A stretch of 9,888 nt of DNA from a bacterium (GCA_024224995.1 JAAENB010000595.1:1-9888), one strand, 5' to 3'; positions 1 to 6,222 are shown, numbered from the stretch's first letter. Notes: generated from the letters alone by a model not told the origin. Translations and numbers: made by a program.

Positions 1-40
1 ACGGGCACGGCGTGCCGTGCCCTCACGGTGTCCCCCTCTG
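1..40. repeat. GC-rich palindromic intergenic repeat, cut by window edge
   Basis: Positions 3-11 (GGGCACGGC) and 14-22 (GCCGTGCCC) form a perfect 9-base inverted repeat around a 2-base centre, followed by a C-rich tail to about position 40. Sequences of the GGGCACGGC-N2-GCCGTGCCC type recur as dispersed intergenic palindromes in many bacterial genomes, so I read this as the end of such an element. Its left end lies outside the window. No T-tract follows, so it is not an intrinsic terminator. The short reading frame running through it has no ribosome binding site and is not considered a gene. Confidence 0.45.
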
Positions 41-89
41 TGGTGTTGACCCGGGACAAATCTCCGGGAAACCAACCCGGTTAAGAAAC

Positions 90-125
90 AAAAAAGGCGA
101 ACCCTATGGGGTTCGCCTTTTTTTT
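90..125. terminator. bidirectional Rho-independent terminator
   Basis: A perfect 9-bp stem (GGCGAACCC at 96-104 with GGGTTCGCC at 109-117, loop TATG) has six A before it (90-95) and eight T after it (118-125). It therefore reads as an intrinsic terminator on both strands. On the minus strand it lies about 28 bases past the stop codon of the barrel-protein gene (TAA at 148-146) and should end that transcript. On the plus strand it would stop any transcript entering from the left. Confidence 0.9.
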
Positions 126-145
126 AGGAAAGTTCAAACTTTTCT

Positions 146-925
146 TTATATAGCAAGGCCAAAAGCAGCTCCTGCGCTGAAACCGCGGCCCGAATCAAGG
201 GCATCGGTCATTATTACATCTATATTAAACTTGTACCTGGATGTTCTTAATATGGCAATTCTCATACCAGTGTTGAAACAGGCTCTGTAATTGGTGTCAG
301 CTCCAACGGGGTCCATACTGTAGGAGTAATTGGCAAAGTCATTTATCCAGTGAACATACCCTCTAAAAAGACTGGGAATAAGATCAAGGTCAAATCCCAT
401 GGAAAAATCAACATTGCCTACCGGAGAGTTTTCTCCGAATGTTTTACCAATAACAATAGTTGTTTCGGCCTGCATATTAAAAAAGTTACCGCTATATGTC
501 GCTGCCAGATAAATCTGTCCGTTTGACTGGCTGTTATTCTCTCCATTATTAATCATCTGCAGGTTGCCGCCCACAGCCAGTGATGTTGCTCCCTTAAGGA
601 ATACAAACTTGGTATGAAAGAGATAATCGGTTTCAGAGTCTCCGGCCTGGATATCAATAGTGCCGCCCAGTTCCCAGCGTCCAAAAAGCTGGAGCGTGAA
701 TTTGGGAATATGAGTACCGTCTTCGGGTGAAATATAGTGATACCCGAAATCGAGTCCCAGTGAAGCATCTTCCCACCCCGTATGTGCAGTTGGTGTGGAA
801 ACAAGACCTGTTGCTCCTCCCAGGCTGGGACTTTTAAAAGCCTTTGCGAAAGCTGATGTTGATAAAAAGAAAAATGCCAGCGCTGCTGCCAGGGCCAGTA
901 TCGAAATTCTTTTAGTTGATTTCAT
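146..925 (-). CDS. exported outer-membrane beta-barrel candidate
   Basis: This 259-residue protein is probably an outer-membrane barrel. The first 27 residues are a classical signal peptide: KSTKR charges, a hydrophobic core, and an AFA cleavage motif ending at residue 27. The mature part is rich in Gly and aromatic residues, lacks any further hydrophobic helix, and shows alternating strand-like segments such as LGLDFGYHYI and FTLQLFGRWELGGTIDI. Just after cleavage comes GGATGLVSTPTAHTG, which resembles the start of YjbH-type and related barrel proteins (TGL.xTPTA); that link is only suggestive. The C-terminus ends FGLAI, without the usual final Phe. The ATG at 925 is chosen because AAAGGAG sits 6 bases before it; a longer frame would need a TTG at 946 that precedes this ribosome binding site. 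The gene is followed by a strong terminator, so it is probably monocistronic. Specific function unknown. Confidence 0.8.
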   Translation of the reverse strand: MKSTKRISILALAAALAFFFLSTSAFAKAFKSPSLGGATGLVSTPTAHTGWEDASLGLDFGYHYISPEDGTHIPKFTLQLFGRWELGGTIDIQAGDSETDYLFHTKFVFLKGATSLAVGGNLQMINNGENNSQSNGQIYLAATYSGNFFNMQAETTIVIGKTFGENSPVGNVDFSMGFDLDLIPSLFRGYVHWINDFANYSYSMDPVGADTNYRACFNTGMRIAILRTSRYKFNIDVIMTDALDSGRGFSAGAAFGLAI

Positions 926-931
926 TGCTAA

Positions 932-938
932 CTCCTTT
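932..938 (-). promoter_or_regulatory. ribosome binding site that decides the barrel-gene start
   Basis: The minus strand reads AAAGGAG, 6 bases before the ATG at 925-923. It lies inside the longer TTG-initiated frame and so excludes that longer start. Confidence 0.8.
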
Positions 939-1003
939 ATGTGCAATTTTTGAATATATGTCAGGTACTCTATAATTGAGACCTTCCCCCATTGACTTTA
1001 GTG

Positions 1004-1031
1004 TACATATATCGTGAGTTCGTTTTGTAAA
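1004..1031 (-). promoter_or_regulatory. possible sigma70-type promoter for the barrel gene
   Basis: On the minus strand TTTACA (1031-1026) is followed after 16 bases by TATGTA (1009-1004). The -10 element is imperfect. It lies about 80 bases before the start codon. It is the best match in the gap between the lipoprotein terminator and the barrel gene. An alternating TA tract at about 1041-1052 lies just upstream and may help local melting. Confidence 0.3.
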
Positions 1032-1064
1032 GTGTTTTTTTATATATATATAGGAAAAATGAGT

Positions 1065-1086
1065 ACCTGCCCAAAAATGGGCAGGT
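1065..1086 (-). terminator. probable terminator hairpin after the lipoprotein gene
   Basis: ACCTGCCC (1065-1072) and GGGCAGGT (1079-1086) form a perfect 8-bp stem with a 6-base loop. Read on the minus strand it lies about 46 bases past the lipoprotein stop codon and is followed by ACTCATTTTT, a T-run displaced by four bases. It is plausible as an intrinsic terminator, weaker than the one at 90-125. Confidence 0.55.
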
Positions 1087-1100
1087 TTATTCTCGTCTTC

Positions 1101-1128
1101 CTTGAGAAAACGGACTTGAGAAAACGGA
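1101..1128. repeat. exact 14-base tandem duplication
   Basis: CTTGAGAAAACGGA occurs twice back to back (1101-1114 and 1115-1128). The pair lies immediately past the lipoprotein stop codon (TAA at 1134-1132) and before the terminator hairpin. It looks like a simple slippage duplication in the 3' untranslated region. Confidence 0.85.
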
Positions 1129-1131
1129 TTT

Positions 1132-1908
1132 TTACTGAGGACCCGCGTCCGGAGTGGAAGGAGCGGAAGCGCTTTCTTCTTCAACCGGGCCTTCAGGGCC
1201 GCCTTCAGTTGGGTCGCCTTCACCATCATCTTCAGGGGTGTATTCCAGTTCGGCAATCTTTTCTTTTGCGATTTCGCCAAAAACAGTAGACTTGCCGCTC
1301 AGTTCCTGCAGCTTTTTCATAGCGTCATCGGGTTTGTTATTTTTAATATCGTTTAACGCAGCTTCCAGGGTTATGCCGTCCATAACCTGTTCGCTGTCGG
1401 CGCTGAAACCTTCTTTTACCCATCTTTTGCTAATCCATTTTCCGTTAAGTGTTCCAATATGAATCTGTGTCCAGTCGGCTTTTTCACCGATTTTAAAACC
1501 AACGGTGCCGCGAGGAATAGTATTTCGGACTTTACTGGCTATATTATTTCTATCATATGCCTTTGTTTCTTTAATAAAGACAATTGGAGCATCGGCAAGG
1601 TGTCTGGACTCAACATACCCGACTTTATCGTCGGAAGTTTTAACTTTGGCAAGCGTTAACTCTTTGTTCTTCTTGCTGCCTTTGGCAGGAGTATACTTTT
1701 CTTCACTCAACAGGTCAACTGATTCTGTTTTTTGAATATTCGTAACCCATTTGGTCATGTCTTTATCCGAACGTATTCCCAGTTCCATTGTCGCGTATTT
1801 TGTTGCCAGGCTTACGTCTCCTTTCGGCTCCTCTGCTCCCTTTTTTTTGCATCCCGCAACGGTGAGTAGAGCAAAAATCGCAACTAATAATGCTATATAC
1901 TTCCTCAT
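1132..1908 (-). CDS. lipoprotein with two SH3-like segments
   Basis: This 258-residue protein starts with a lipoprotein signal peptide: MRKY charges, a hydrophobic stretch, then TVAGC with the lipidated Cys at 20, followed by KKKG. The mature part has two consecutive segments with the look of bacterial SH3 domains: about residues 40-108 (ending VGYVESRHLAD) and about 109-168 (APIVFIKETKAYDR to GKWISKRWVKE, including WTQIHI). Both have the short beta-strands and terminal aromatic or Lys pattern seen in SH3b proteins that touch peptidoglycan or peptides. A helical segment (about 175-222) follows, then an acidic Pro/Gly/Ser-rich tail (YTPEDDGEGDPTEGGP onward) that looks disordered. ATG at 1908 has GGAGG 6 bases upstream. 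It has its own promoter just past the transglycosylase gene. The role is not known; an envelope-anchored binding protein is an inference. Confidence 0.85.
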   Translation of the reverse strand: MRKYIALLVAIFALLTVAGCKKKGAEEPKGDVSLATKYATMELGIRSDKDMTKWVTNIQKTESVDLLSEEKYTPAKGSKKNKELTLAKVKTSDDKVGYVESRHLADAPIVFIKETKAYDRNNIASKVRNTIPRGTVGFKIGEKADWTQIHIGTLNGKWISKRWVKEGFSADSEQVMDGITLEAALNDIKNNKPDDAMKKLQELSGKSTVFGEIAKEKIAELEYTPEDDGEGDPTEGGPEGPVEEESASAPSTPDAGPQ

Positions 1909-1962
1909 AATGCCTCCGTAATAAATAATCTAATTTGGTAAACAGTTTGAACTGCTTGCTGT

Positions 1963-1992
1963 TTTATAGGGTATAAGTGCTATGGATGTCAA
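1963..1992 (-). promoter_or_regulatory. sigma70-type promoter of the lipoprotein gene
   Basis: The minus strand reads TTGACA (1992-1987), an 18-base spacer, then TATAAA (1968-1963). Transcription would start near 1956, giving a leader of about 48 bases before the ATG at 1908. The -35 box begins seven bases past the transglycosylase stop codon. The leader contains CAGTTCAAACTG, a small 5-bp hairpin that could compete with a wider AAACAG/CTGTTT pairing. Confidence 0.7.
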
Positions 1993-1998
1993 GTATTT

Positions 1999-2619
1999 TT
2001 AGTTGTATAGGTAAAGAGTCCCTTCTTTGTCTATTCTCTTGTATAGTTTTTTTACTTGCGGGGCAACATTTGTATGGCCTTTGTATAAATACATGATCTT
2101 TTTCACGTATGCCATGGTCGATTTTATGGGCGGCACAGCCATTCTTTTTTTGACCCTGCCCAGGCCGGCGTGGTAGGCAGCCAGTGCCAGTGCAACATCA
2201 TTCTTTAACGTTCTTAAGAGTGAACCAAAATGTTTAATTCCGGCCCTGAGGTTTTCTTCGGGATCAAAGGGATTGTGGACATCGTACATCCCGGCAGTAG
2301 CCTGCATCAGCTGCATCAGTCCCATAGCCCCGGCAACAGAGACCGCGTTGGGATTAAAGTTCGATTCCACCTTAACAATACATTTTACCAGGTAGGGATC
2401 GACATTTTCTTCTTTTGAGATGGTTTCAATAAGCCCGTTATATTTACTGGTAAATACCCGTTTGGTTCTTTTCCGGGCCCTGGCAGGTTTATTATAAAAT
2501 TCAAGAGTGCCGTCGGGGTGGAGCCGTTTATATACTTTTGAATAAGCCTCAGTTTTTGGGAGAAGAACAAGTAAGAAAAATAGAAGAACGGGGACGGTTA
2601 TGTTGCGTAAAAGTTTCAT
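1999..2619 (-). CDS. SLT-family lytic transglycosylase
   Basis: A 206-residue periplasmic lytic transglycosylase that cleaves the MurNAc-GlcNAc bond of peptidoglycan with formation of 1,6-anhydro-MurNAc. Residues 1-25 are a signal peptide (KLLRN, then LLFFLLVLL, TEA). The SLT domain spans about residues 60-180: the catalytic Glu is E85 in VKVESNFNP, followed by GAMGLMQLMQATA (97-109), NPFDPEENLRAGIKHF (116-131) and LALAAYHAG (144-152), where AYHAG replaces the more usual AYNAG. A short YKRLHPDGTLEFYN motif (30-43), like the DUF4124-type segment often found in such enzymes, precedes the domain. A second copy, YKRIDKEGTLYLYN (193-206), forms the exact C-terminus. The ATG at 2619 has no clear Shine-Dalgarno sequence, but the signal peptide begins there. 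It is transcribed divergently from cheA. A link to flagellar or envelope remodelling is possible but unproven. Confidence 0.9.
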   Translation of the reverse strand: MKLLRNITVPVLLFFLLVLLPKTEAYSKVYKRLHPDGTLEFYNKPARARKRTKRVFTSKYNGLIETISKEENVDPYLVKCIVKVESNFNPNAVSVAGAMGLMQLMQATAGMYDVHNPFDPEENLRAGIKHFGSLLRTLKNDVALALAAYHAGLGRVKKRMAVPPIKSTMAYVKKIMYLYKGHTNVAPQVKKLYKRIDKEGTLYLYN

Positions 2620-2646
2620 ATAATACAGTATACAAATAAATCAGTT

Positions 2647-2655
2647 ATAATACCA
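2647..2655 (-). promoter_or_regulatory. possible extended -10 promoter of the transglycosylase gene
   Basis: The minus strand reads TGGTATTAT, an extended -10 element (TG-N-TATTAT) about 27 bases before the start codon at 2619. No good -35 box is seen at the right distance. The leader would be about 20 bases long and lacks a Shine-Dalgarno sequence. Confidence 0.35.
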
Positions 2656-2686
2656 GGAAAAAATTAATAATATGGCTAATAAATAC

Positions 2687-2724
2687 TTAGTGTCCCGGCT
2701 GAAGAAAAAGTTACAAGACACTAA
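2687..2724. repeat. inverted repeat in the divergent intergenic region
   Basis: TTAGTGTC (2687-2694) and GACACTAA (2717-2724) are perfect 8-base inverted arms separated by 22 bases. They lie between the transglycosylase start (2619) and the cheA promoter elements (from 2747). The site could be a binding site for a dimeric regulator or a loose hairpin; there is no proper T-tract. Confidence 0.5.
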
Positions 2725-2746
2725 ATTTTATCCAAATAAAGCTTTC

Positions 2747-2788
2747 TTGAATTTAATTATTGACAATGGTATAAAATAGGTATAAAAT
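2747..2788 (+). promoter_or_regulatory. two overlapping sigma70-type promoters of the che operon
   Basis: The first candidate has -35 TTGAAT (2747-2752), a 17-base spacer and -10 TATAAA (2770-2775). The second has -35 TTGACA (2760-2765), a short 15-base spacer and -10 TATAAA (2781-2786). Both -10 elements lie in an exact direct repeat, GGTATAAAAT at 2768-2777 and 2779-2788, offset by 11 bases. No sigma28 or sigma54 consensus is visible, so the operon looks to be under housekeeping control rather than the flagellar cascade. Confidence 0.6.
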
Positions 2789-2844
2789 TTTGAAGACTGG
2801 TTGTATTGCTCCGGAAAAAATATTGTAAAAGAGGGATACCGGGT

Positions 2845-5004
2845 ATGGGTGAAACTGATATTGTTGATATTTTTTTAGCAGAAGCAAAAGAGATCTTTGA
2901 ACATCTGGAATCCGACATTATCCTCCTTGAAGAGAATAACAAGGATGAGGAAGTTATTAATAGGATCTTCCGGTATGCTCATACCTTGAAGGGAAGCTCC
3001 GGCATTGCCGGGTTTAATAATATCTATGAATTTACCCATAGTCTTGAGAATCTTCTTGATGATGTTCGCGCCGGAAAACTGGAAGCAGACGCGGCCCTCA
3101 TTGACCTGATTCTGGACAGTGTGGACTGGATCAAGAACGGGATCTTCGACCAGGAAAAAGATGAGACCGATGTCGAGGAGAGCAAACAATCTCTTATACG
3201 GCGGATAACCAGGTATAAGGGAGAGGAAGAAGCGGAACAAACGAATACAGACCAGGCTAAGAAAGAAGAAGGGGGCGAGAGTTTTGTTCCCTCGATTAGT
3301 GAGGATGAAGAGAAATTTTTTAAAGTTCGAGCGTATTTTAAAGAAAATATTTTTGAATTCGGTATTGATCCCTTAATGATCGTTGAAGACCTCCTCTCCC
3401 TGGGAACCCTCGTTGAAAAAAGAGTGAATTATACCAAACTTCCTAATTTTGATGCATTAGATCCTGAAAAGTGTTATATTGGCTGGGAAGTGGTTATACA
3501 AACCAGGGAATCGGCTGAAAAGATTAAAGATGTATTTCTTTTTGTGGATGATGAAGATAATGCCATTAAAATAGAAAATGTAACATCCCAGTATAAGGAC
3601 CTGGGAAAAGATCAGTTCCTGCGGGATAAAAAGATCGGCGAGATAATGGTCGATAAAGGCATTATTGAGGAAACGGAACTGGAAGAAGTAGTGGCCTACC
3701 AGGATTCCCTTAAAGAAAAGATTGGTGATATCATTGTGAAAAAGGGATATGCCACTGAAGAGGAAGTAAGCGAAGCGCTGAGTGAACAGGAAAAGATAAA
3801 GAAGAAAATAGAAGTAAGCACCGTTCGGGTCGATACCGGTAAACTGGATAACCTGTTAAACCTTCTTGGCGAGATTGTAATAGGGCAGTCTGCTCTTTCC
3901 CGTGTAACCGAAGAGATTGGTGAAGAAGCAGGATTCCGTTTGAAGAACGCGCTCTACGGACTCGACCGGACTACCCGGGAGTTCCAGGAACAGATCATGT
4001 CTATTCGAATGATCCCTATAGGCCCAACCTTTGAAGTATACCGGAGATTTGTAAGAGATTCGTCCCGCTCCCTGGGAAAAGAGATAAAATTGACTATAGA
4101 AGGCGGCGAGACCGAACTCGATAAAACAGTAATTGAGAAGATTGGAGATCCGCTCAAACATATGATACGGAATTCCATTGATCATGGAATAGAAGCGGCA
4201 GAGGAACGCGTAAAAGCAGGTAAAGAACGGGCCGGTTCAATAACCCTGCGAGCCTACCACCAGGAAGGAAATGTCTATATTGAAATTGTCGATGACGGCA
4301 AGGGTATTTCCATAGAGAAGGTGAGGGGAAAAGCGGTCAAGCTGGGCCTGGTCAAACCCGATGAAATCGTGTCAAAAGAAAAGCTCCTGACATTTCTTTT
4401 TCATCCCGGCTTTTCAACAGCCGAGCAGGTGGGAAACCTTTCCGGCAGAGGCGTGGGAATGGATGTTGTTAAGACTAACATTGAAGGGCTCAGAGGATCG
4501 GTGGAGCTGAAATCGGAAGAGGGCAAAGGGACGATCGTTAGAACAAAGCTTCCCCTGACTCTGGCAATTATAGACGGAATGCTGGTTGGCGTAGGGCAGC
4601 ATACCTATGTGGTTCCCCTCCTGTCAATTGTTGAGTCAATGAAACCGAAAAAAGAAGACCTGAAAACAGTTGAAGGTAAAGGAGAGGTTATGCTGGTGCG
4701 GGGCGAATATGTAACCCTTCTGCGGTTATATGATATATTTAAAGTGGATTCGGAAAAACAGGATCCCTGGGACGCGCTGGTTGTTATCGTAGAGTCGGGA
4801 AATACGAAAGTAGGACTCATGGTAGATGAATTGATCGGGGAACAGCAGATAGTGATAAAAAGTCTTGATGATTTTATTACCAACAGCAGGGCCATATCCG
4901 GAGCCTCAATCCTGGGTGATGGACGGGTTGCCTTAATCCTGGATATACACGGGTTGATTGGAGATTTGACCGATCGGCAGCGGGGAGGAGGGTTCGATGA
5001 TTAG
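2845..5004 (+). CDS. cheA: chemotaxis histidine kinase CheA with MshEN-like insert
   Basis: CheA is the cytoplasmic kinase of the receptor-CheW array; it autophosphorylates on His and passes phosphate to CheY and CheB. The 719 residues show: HPt/P1 domain (about 4-105) with the phospho-His H46 in AHTLKGSSG; an acidic linker (105-152); a P2-like segment (153-247) including IGWEVVIQT; two tandem 29-residue repeats starting KIGEIMVDKG (263) and KIGDIIVKKG (292), resembling the MshEN/GspE N-terminal fold; the P3 dimerisation helices (from 323, VDTGKLDNLLNLLGEIV); the P4 ATPase with N box HMIRNSIDHG (439-448), G1 DDGKG (483-487) and G2 GRGVGMD (534-540); and the CheW-like P5 domain (about 570-719). 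All catalytic motifs are present. ATG at 2845 is preferred over an upstream in-frame TTG (2806) because GAGGG lies 9 bases before it and MGETDIVDIF matches CheA starts. It overlaps the next gene by 8 bases. Confidence 0.95.
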   Translation: MGETDIVDIFLAEAKEIFEHLESDIILLEENNKDEEVINRIFRYAHTLKGSSGIAGFNNIYEFTHSLENLLDDVRAGKLEADAALIDLILDSVDWIKNGIFDQEKDETDVEESKQSLIRRITRYKGEEEAEQTNTDQAKKEEGGESFVPSISEDEEKFFKVRAYFKENIFEFGIDPLMIVEDLLSLGTLVEKRVNYTKLPNFDALDPEKCYIGWEVVIQTRESAEKIKDVFLFVDDEDNAIKIENVTSQYKDLGKDQFLRDKKIGEIMVDKGIIEETELEEVVAYQDSLKEKIGDIIVKKGYATEEEVSEALSEQEKIKKKIEVSTVRVDTGKLDNLLNLLGEIVIGQSALSRVTEEIGEEAGFRLKNALYGLDRTTREFQEQIMSIRMIPIGPTFEVYRRFVRDSSRSLGKEIKLTIEGGETELDKTVIEKIGDPLKHMIRNSIDHGIEAAEERVKAGKERAGSITLRAYHQEGNVYIEIVDDGKGISIEKVRGKAVKLGLVKPDEIVSKEKLLTFLFHPGFSTAEQVGNLSGRGVGMDVVKTNIEGLRGSVELKSEEGKGTIVRTKLPLTLAIIDGMLVGVGQHTYVVPLLSIVESMKPKKEDLKTVEGKGEVMLVRGEYVTLLRLYDIFKVDSEKQDPWDALVVIVESGNTKVGLMVDELIGEQQIVIKSLDDFITNSRAISGASILGDGRVALILDIHGLIGDLTDRQRGGGFDD

Positions 5005-5254
5005 TCTTAATGAAAATATCGGGGTAAAGACCATAAAAGAATTTCATTCGAGTCTGAGTGATGAACTGAAAAATAATGATGAAATAATAATCGATTTTTC
5101 AGCAATAAAAAGAGTTGATCTTTCTGTTGTACAGGTTATTATAGCAGCAGGAAGGAAGGCTCGAAAAGAAGGAAAAACAATTAAACTGAAACAGGTTGCC
5201 GATGCCATAAAAGAACAGATGCAAATCTGCGGTTTGAGAGCAGGCGGGGCATAA
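4997..5254 (+). CDS. small STAS-domain protein in the che operon
   Basis: An 85-residue single STAS domain, of the fold used by anti-sigma factor antagonists (SpoIIAA/RsbV type) and MlaB-like proteins. The core strand EIIIDFSAIKRVD (29-41) runs into L42-S43-VVQVI; S43 aligns with the serine phosphorylated in SpoIIAA (D-S-S-G there, D-L-S-V here), while the following Gly is Val. The C-terminal part (AGRKARKEGKTIKLKQ) is the usual helix-strand. Its ATG lies inside the end of cheA (8-base overlap ATGATTAG), with a strong GGGGAGGAGGG upstream, so translation is probably coupled to cheA. No anti-sigma factor or serine kinase is encoded nearby, which argues for a partner within the chemotaxis complex. 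STAS genes next to cheY are known in several non-enteric che clusters; their exact role is poorly defined. Confidence 0.85.
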   Translation: MISLNENIGVKTIKEFHSSLSDELKNNDEIIIDFSAIKRVDLSVVQVIIAAGRKARKEGKTIKLKQVADAIKEQMQICGLRAGGA

Positions 5255-5282
5255 TAAATAGCTTAAAAATACGGAGGGCTGT

Positions 5283-5657
5283 ATGAATAAATATATTTTA
5301 ATTATTGATGATTCCCCTACTATTCGTATTAGTGTGGAATTCGCAATAAAAAAAACAGGGATGCCTGCGGAACAGGCGGAAAACGGTATTGAAGCCCTGG
5401 ATAAAGTTAAGACCATTAAGGGGAACGGAGATGATCTCGCACTAATAATTTGTGATATAAATATGCCCCAGATGGATGGAATAACATTTATCAAAGAATT
5501 CAGGAAAGATGATAAATTTACGCCAATCGTTGTTCTTACAACGGAATCGGAAGACAGCAAAATTAAAGAAGGGAAAGAAGCAGGGGCCTCCGGATGGATT
5601 GTGAAACCGTTCCAGCCGAATGATCTTCTTGGAGTTGTAGAGCGATTTATTAAATAG
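5283..5657 (+). CDS. cheY: single-domain response regulator CheY
   Basis: A 124-residue stand-alone receiver domain that carries the phosphoryl signal from CheA to the output (usually the flagellar switch). The acidic pocket D9-D10, the phospho-acceptor D58 in ICDINMPQMDG, the switch residue T87 in VVLTTES and the invariant K107 in IVKPF are all present. The aromatic switch position (Tyr106 in E. coli CheY) is W104 in SGWIVKPF, as is common outside enterics. ATG at 5283 follows ACGGAGGG at good spacing. It lies 28 bases after the STAS gene and 18 before cheW. An output other than the flagellar switch cannot be excluded because no flagellar gene is in view. Confidence 0.92.
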   Translation: MNKYILIIDDSPTIRISVEFAIKKTGMPAEQAENGIEALDKVKTIKGNGDDLALIICDINMPQMDGITFIKEFRKDDKFTPIVVLTTESEDSKIKEGKEAGASGWIVKPFQPNDLLGVVERFIK

Positions 5658-5662
5658 AAGAC

Positions 5663-5668
5663 GGGAGG
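5663..5668 (+). promoter_or_regulatory. ribosome binding site that decides the cheW start
   Basis: GGGAGG lies 7 bases before the ATG at 5676. A TTG at 5670 in the same frame is only one base after this site and is excluded as start. Confidence 0.8.
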
Positions 5669-5675
5669 ATTGAGA

Positions 5676-6185
5676 ATGGATAACGCACTGGTAAAAGAAT
5701 CGGATGATATCAATGTAACGGAAGAGGAAAAACAGTATGTAACCTTTGTTATTGGAGAGGAGACATACGGTGTATCCGTACTTAAAGTGCAGGAGATAAT
5801 CGGCCAGACACCAATTACTCATGTTCCAAATACGCTTCCCTTTATGAAAGGAGTTATCAACCTGCGTGGATCGGTTGTGCCGGTTCTCGATATGAGAAGC
5901 AAGTTTCACATGGCAGAGAAAGAGTACGACAGTACAACAGTAATAATTATTGTTGAGGTTAAAGACAGGCTGGTGGGAATGATCGTTGATTCAGTGGCGG
6001 ATGTGCTTAATATTCCAATCAAAAGTATTCAGGACACTCCTCATTTTAGCGCGAAGATAGAGACGGATTTTATTGACGGTATCGGCCAGGTGGATGAGAG
6101 CCTGGTAATTATACTTGATGTCGAGAGAATATTAACAACGGAAGAGTTTGATATAATTGAGAAGGAAAAAGATGACAAAGAATAA
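5676..6185 (+). CDS. cheW: chemotaxis coupling protein CheW
   Basis: A 169-residue adaptor that docks CheA (through its P5 domain) onto chemoreceptor tips. After a short acidic N-terminal extension (1-19) comes the CheW fold: QYVTFVIGEETYGVSVLKVQ (20-39), then EII and THVPNTLPFMKGVINLRG with the conserved NLRG turn, VVPVLDMRSKF, the second barrel with VGMIVDSVADVLNI, and the closing VIILDVERIL. A charged tail (EKEKDDKE) follows. Both sub-barrels are complete and the length is ordinary. It is the only separate CheW gene in the window, and lies between cheY and cheD1. Confidence 0.95.
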   Translation: MDNALVKESDDINVTEEEKQYVTFVIGEETYGVSVLKVQEIIGQTPITHVPNTLPFMKGVINLRGSVVPVLDMRSKFHMAEKEYDSTTVIIIVEVKDRLVGMIVDSVADVLNIPIKSIQDTPHFSAKIETDFIDGIGQVDESLVIILDVERILTTEEFDIIEKEKDDKE

Positions 6186-6222
6186 ACTCCGGTAAAAGGA
6201 TAAATGGAATAATTGAAAGATC

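Noticed and set aside
12..290. Plus-strand open frame of 92 codons at the left edge
   Set aside because: It runs through a palindromic repeat and a strong terminator and then antisense to the barrel gene. It has no ribosome binding site and an unnatural protein composition.
2785..2815. Possible sigma54 promoter (TGGTTGTATTGC) before cheA
   Set aside because: The GG and GC elements are only 7 bases apart instead of 10, so it cannot act as a -24/-12 promoter.
2806..2844. Longer cheA frame starting at TTG 2806
   Set aside because: The extra 13 residues include the ribosome binding site of the ATG at 2845 and do not resemble a CheA N-terminus.
5099..5713. Minus-strand open frame of about 204 codons opposite the STAS gene and cheY
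   Set aside because: It is antisense to two well-supported genes, has no recognisable domain or ribosome binding site, and is explained as a shadow frame.
6204..6212. Two-codon mini-frame (ATG GAA TAA) before cheD1, with a similar ATG TTG TAA before cheD2 at 7669
   Set aside because: Spacing from the AGGA motif is too short in the first and zero in the second for real initiation; chance in AT-rich gaps is the simpler explanation.
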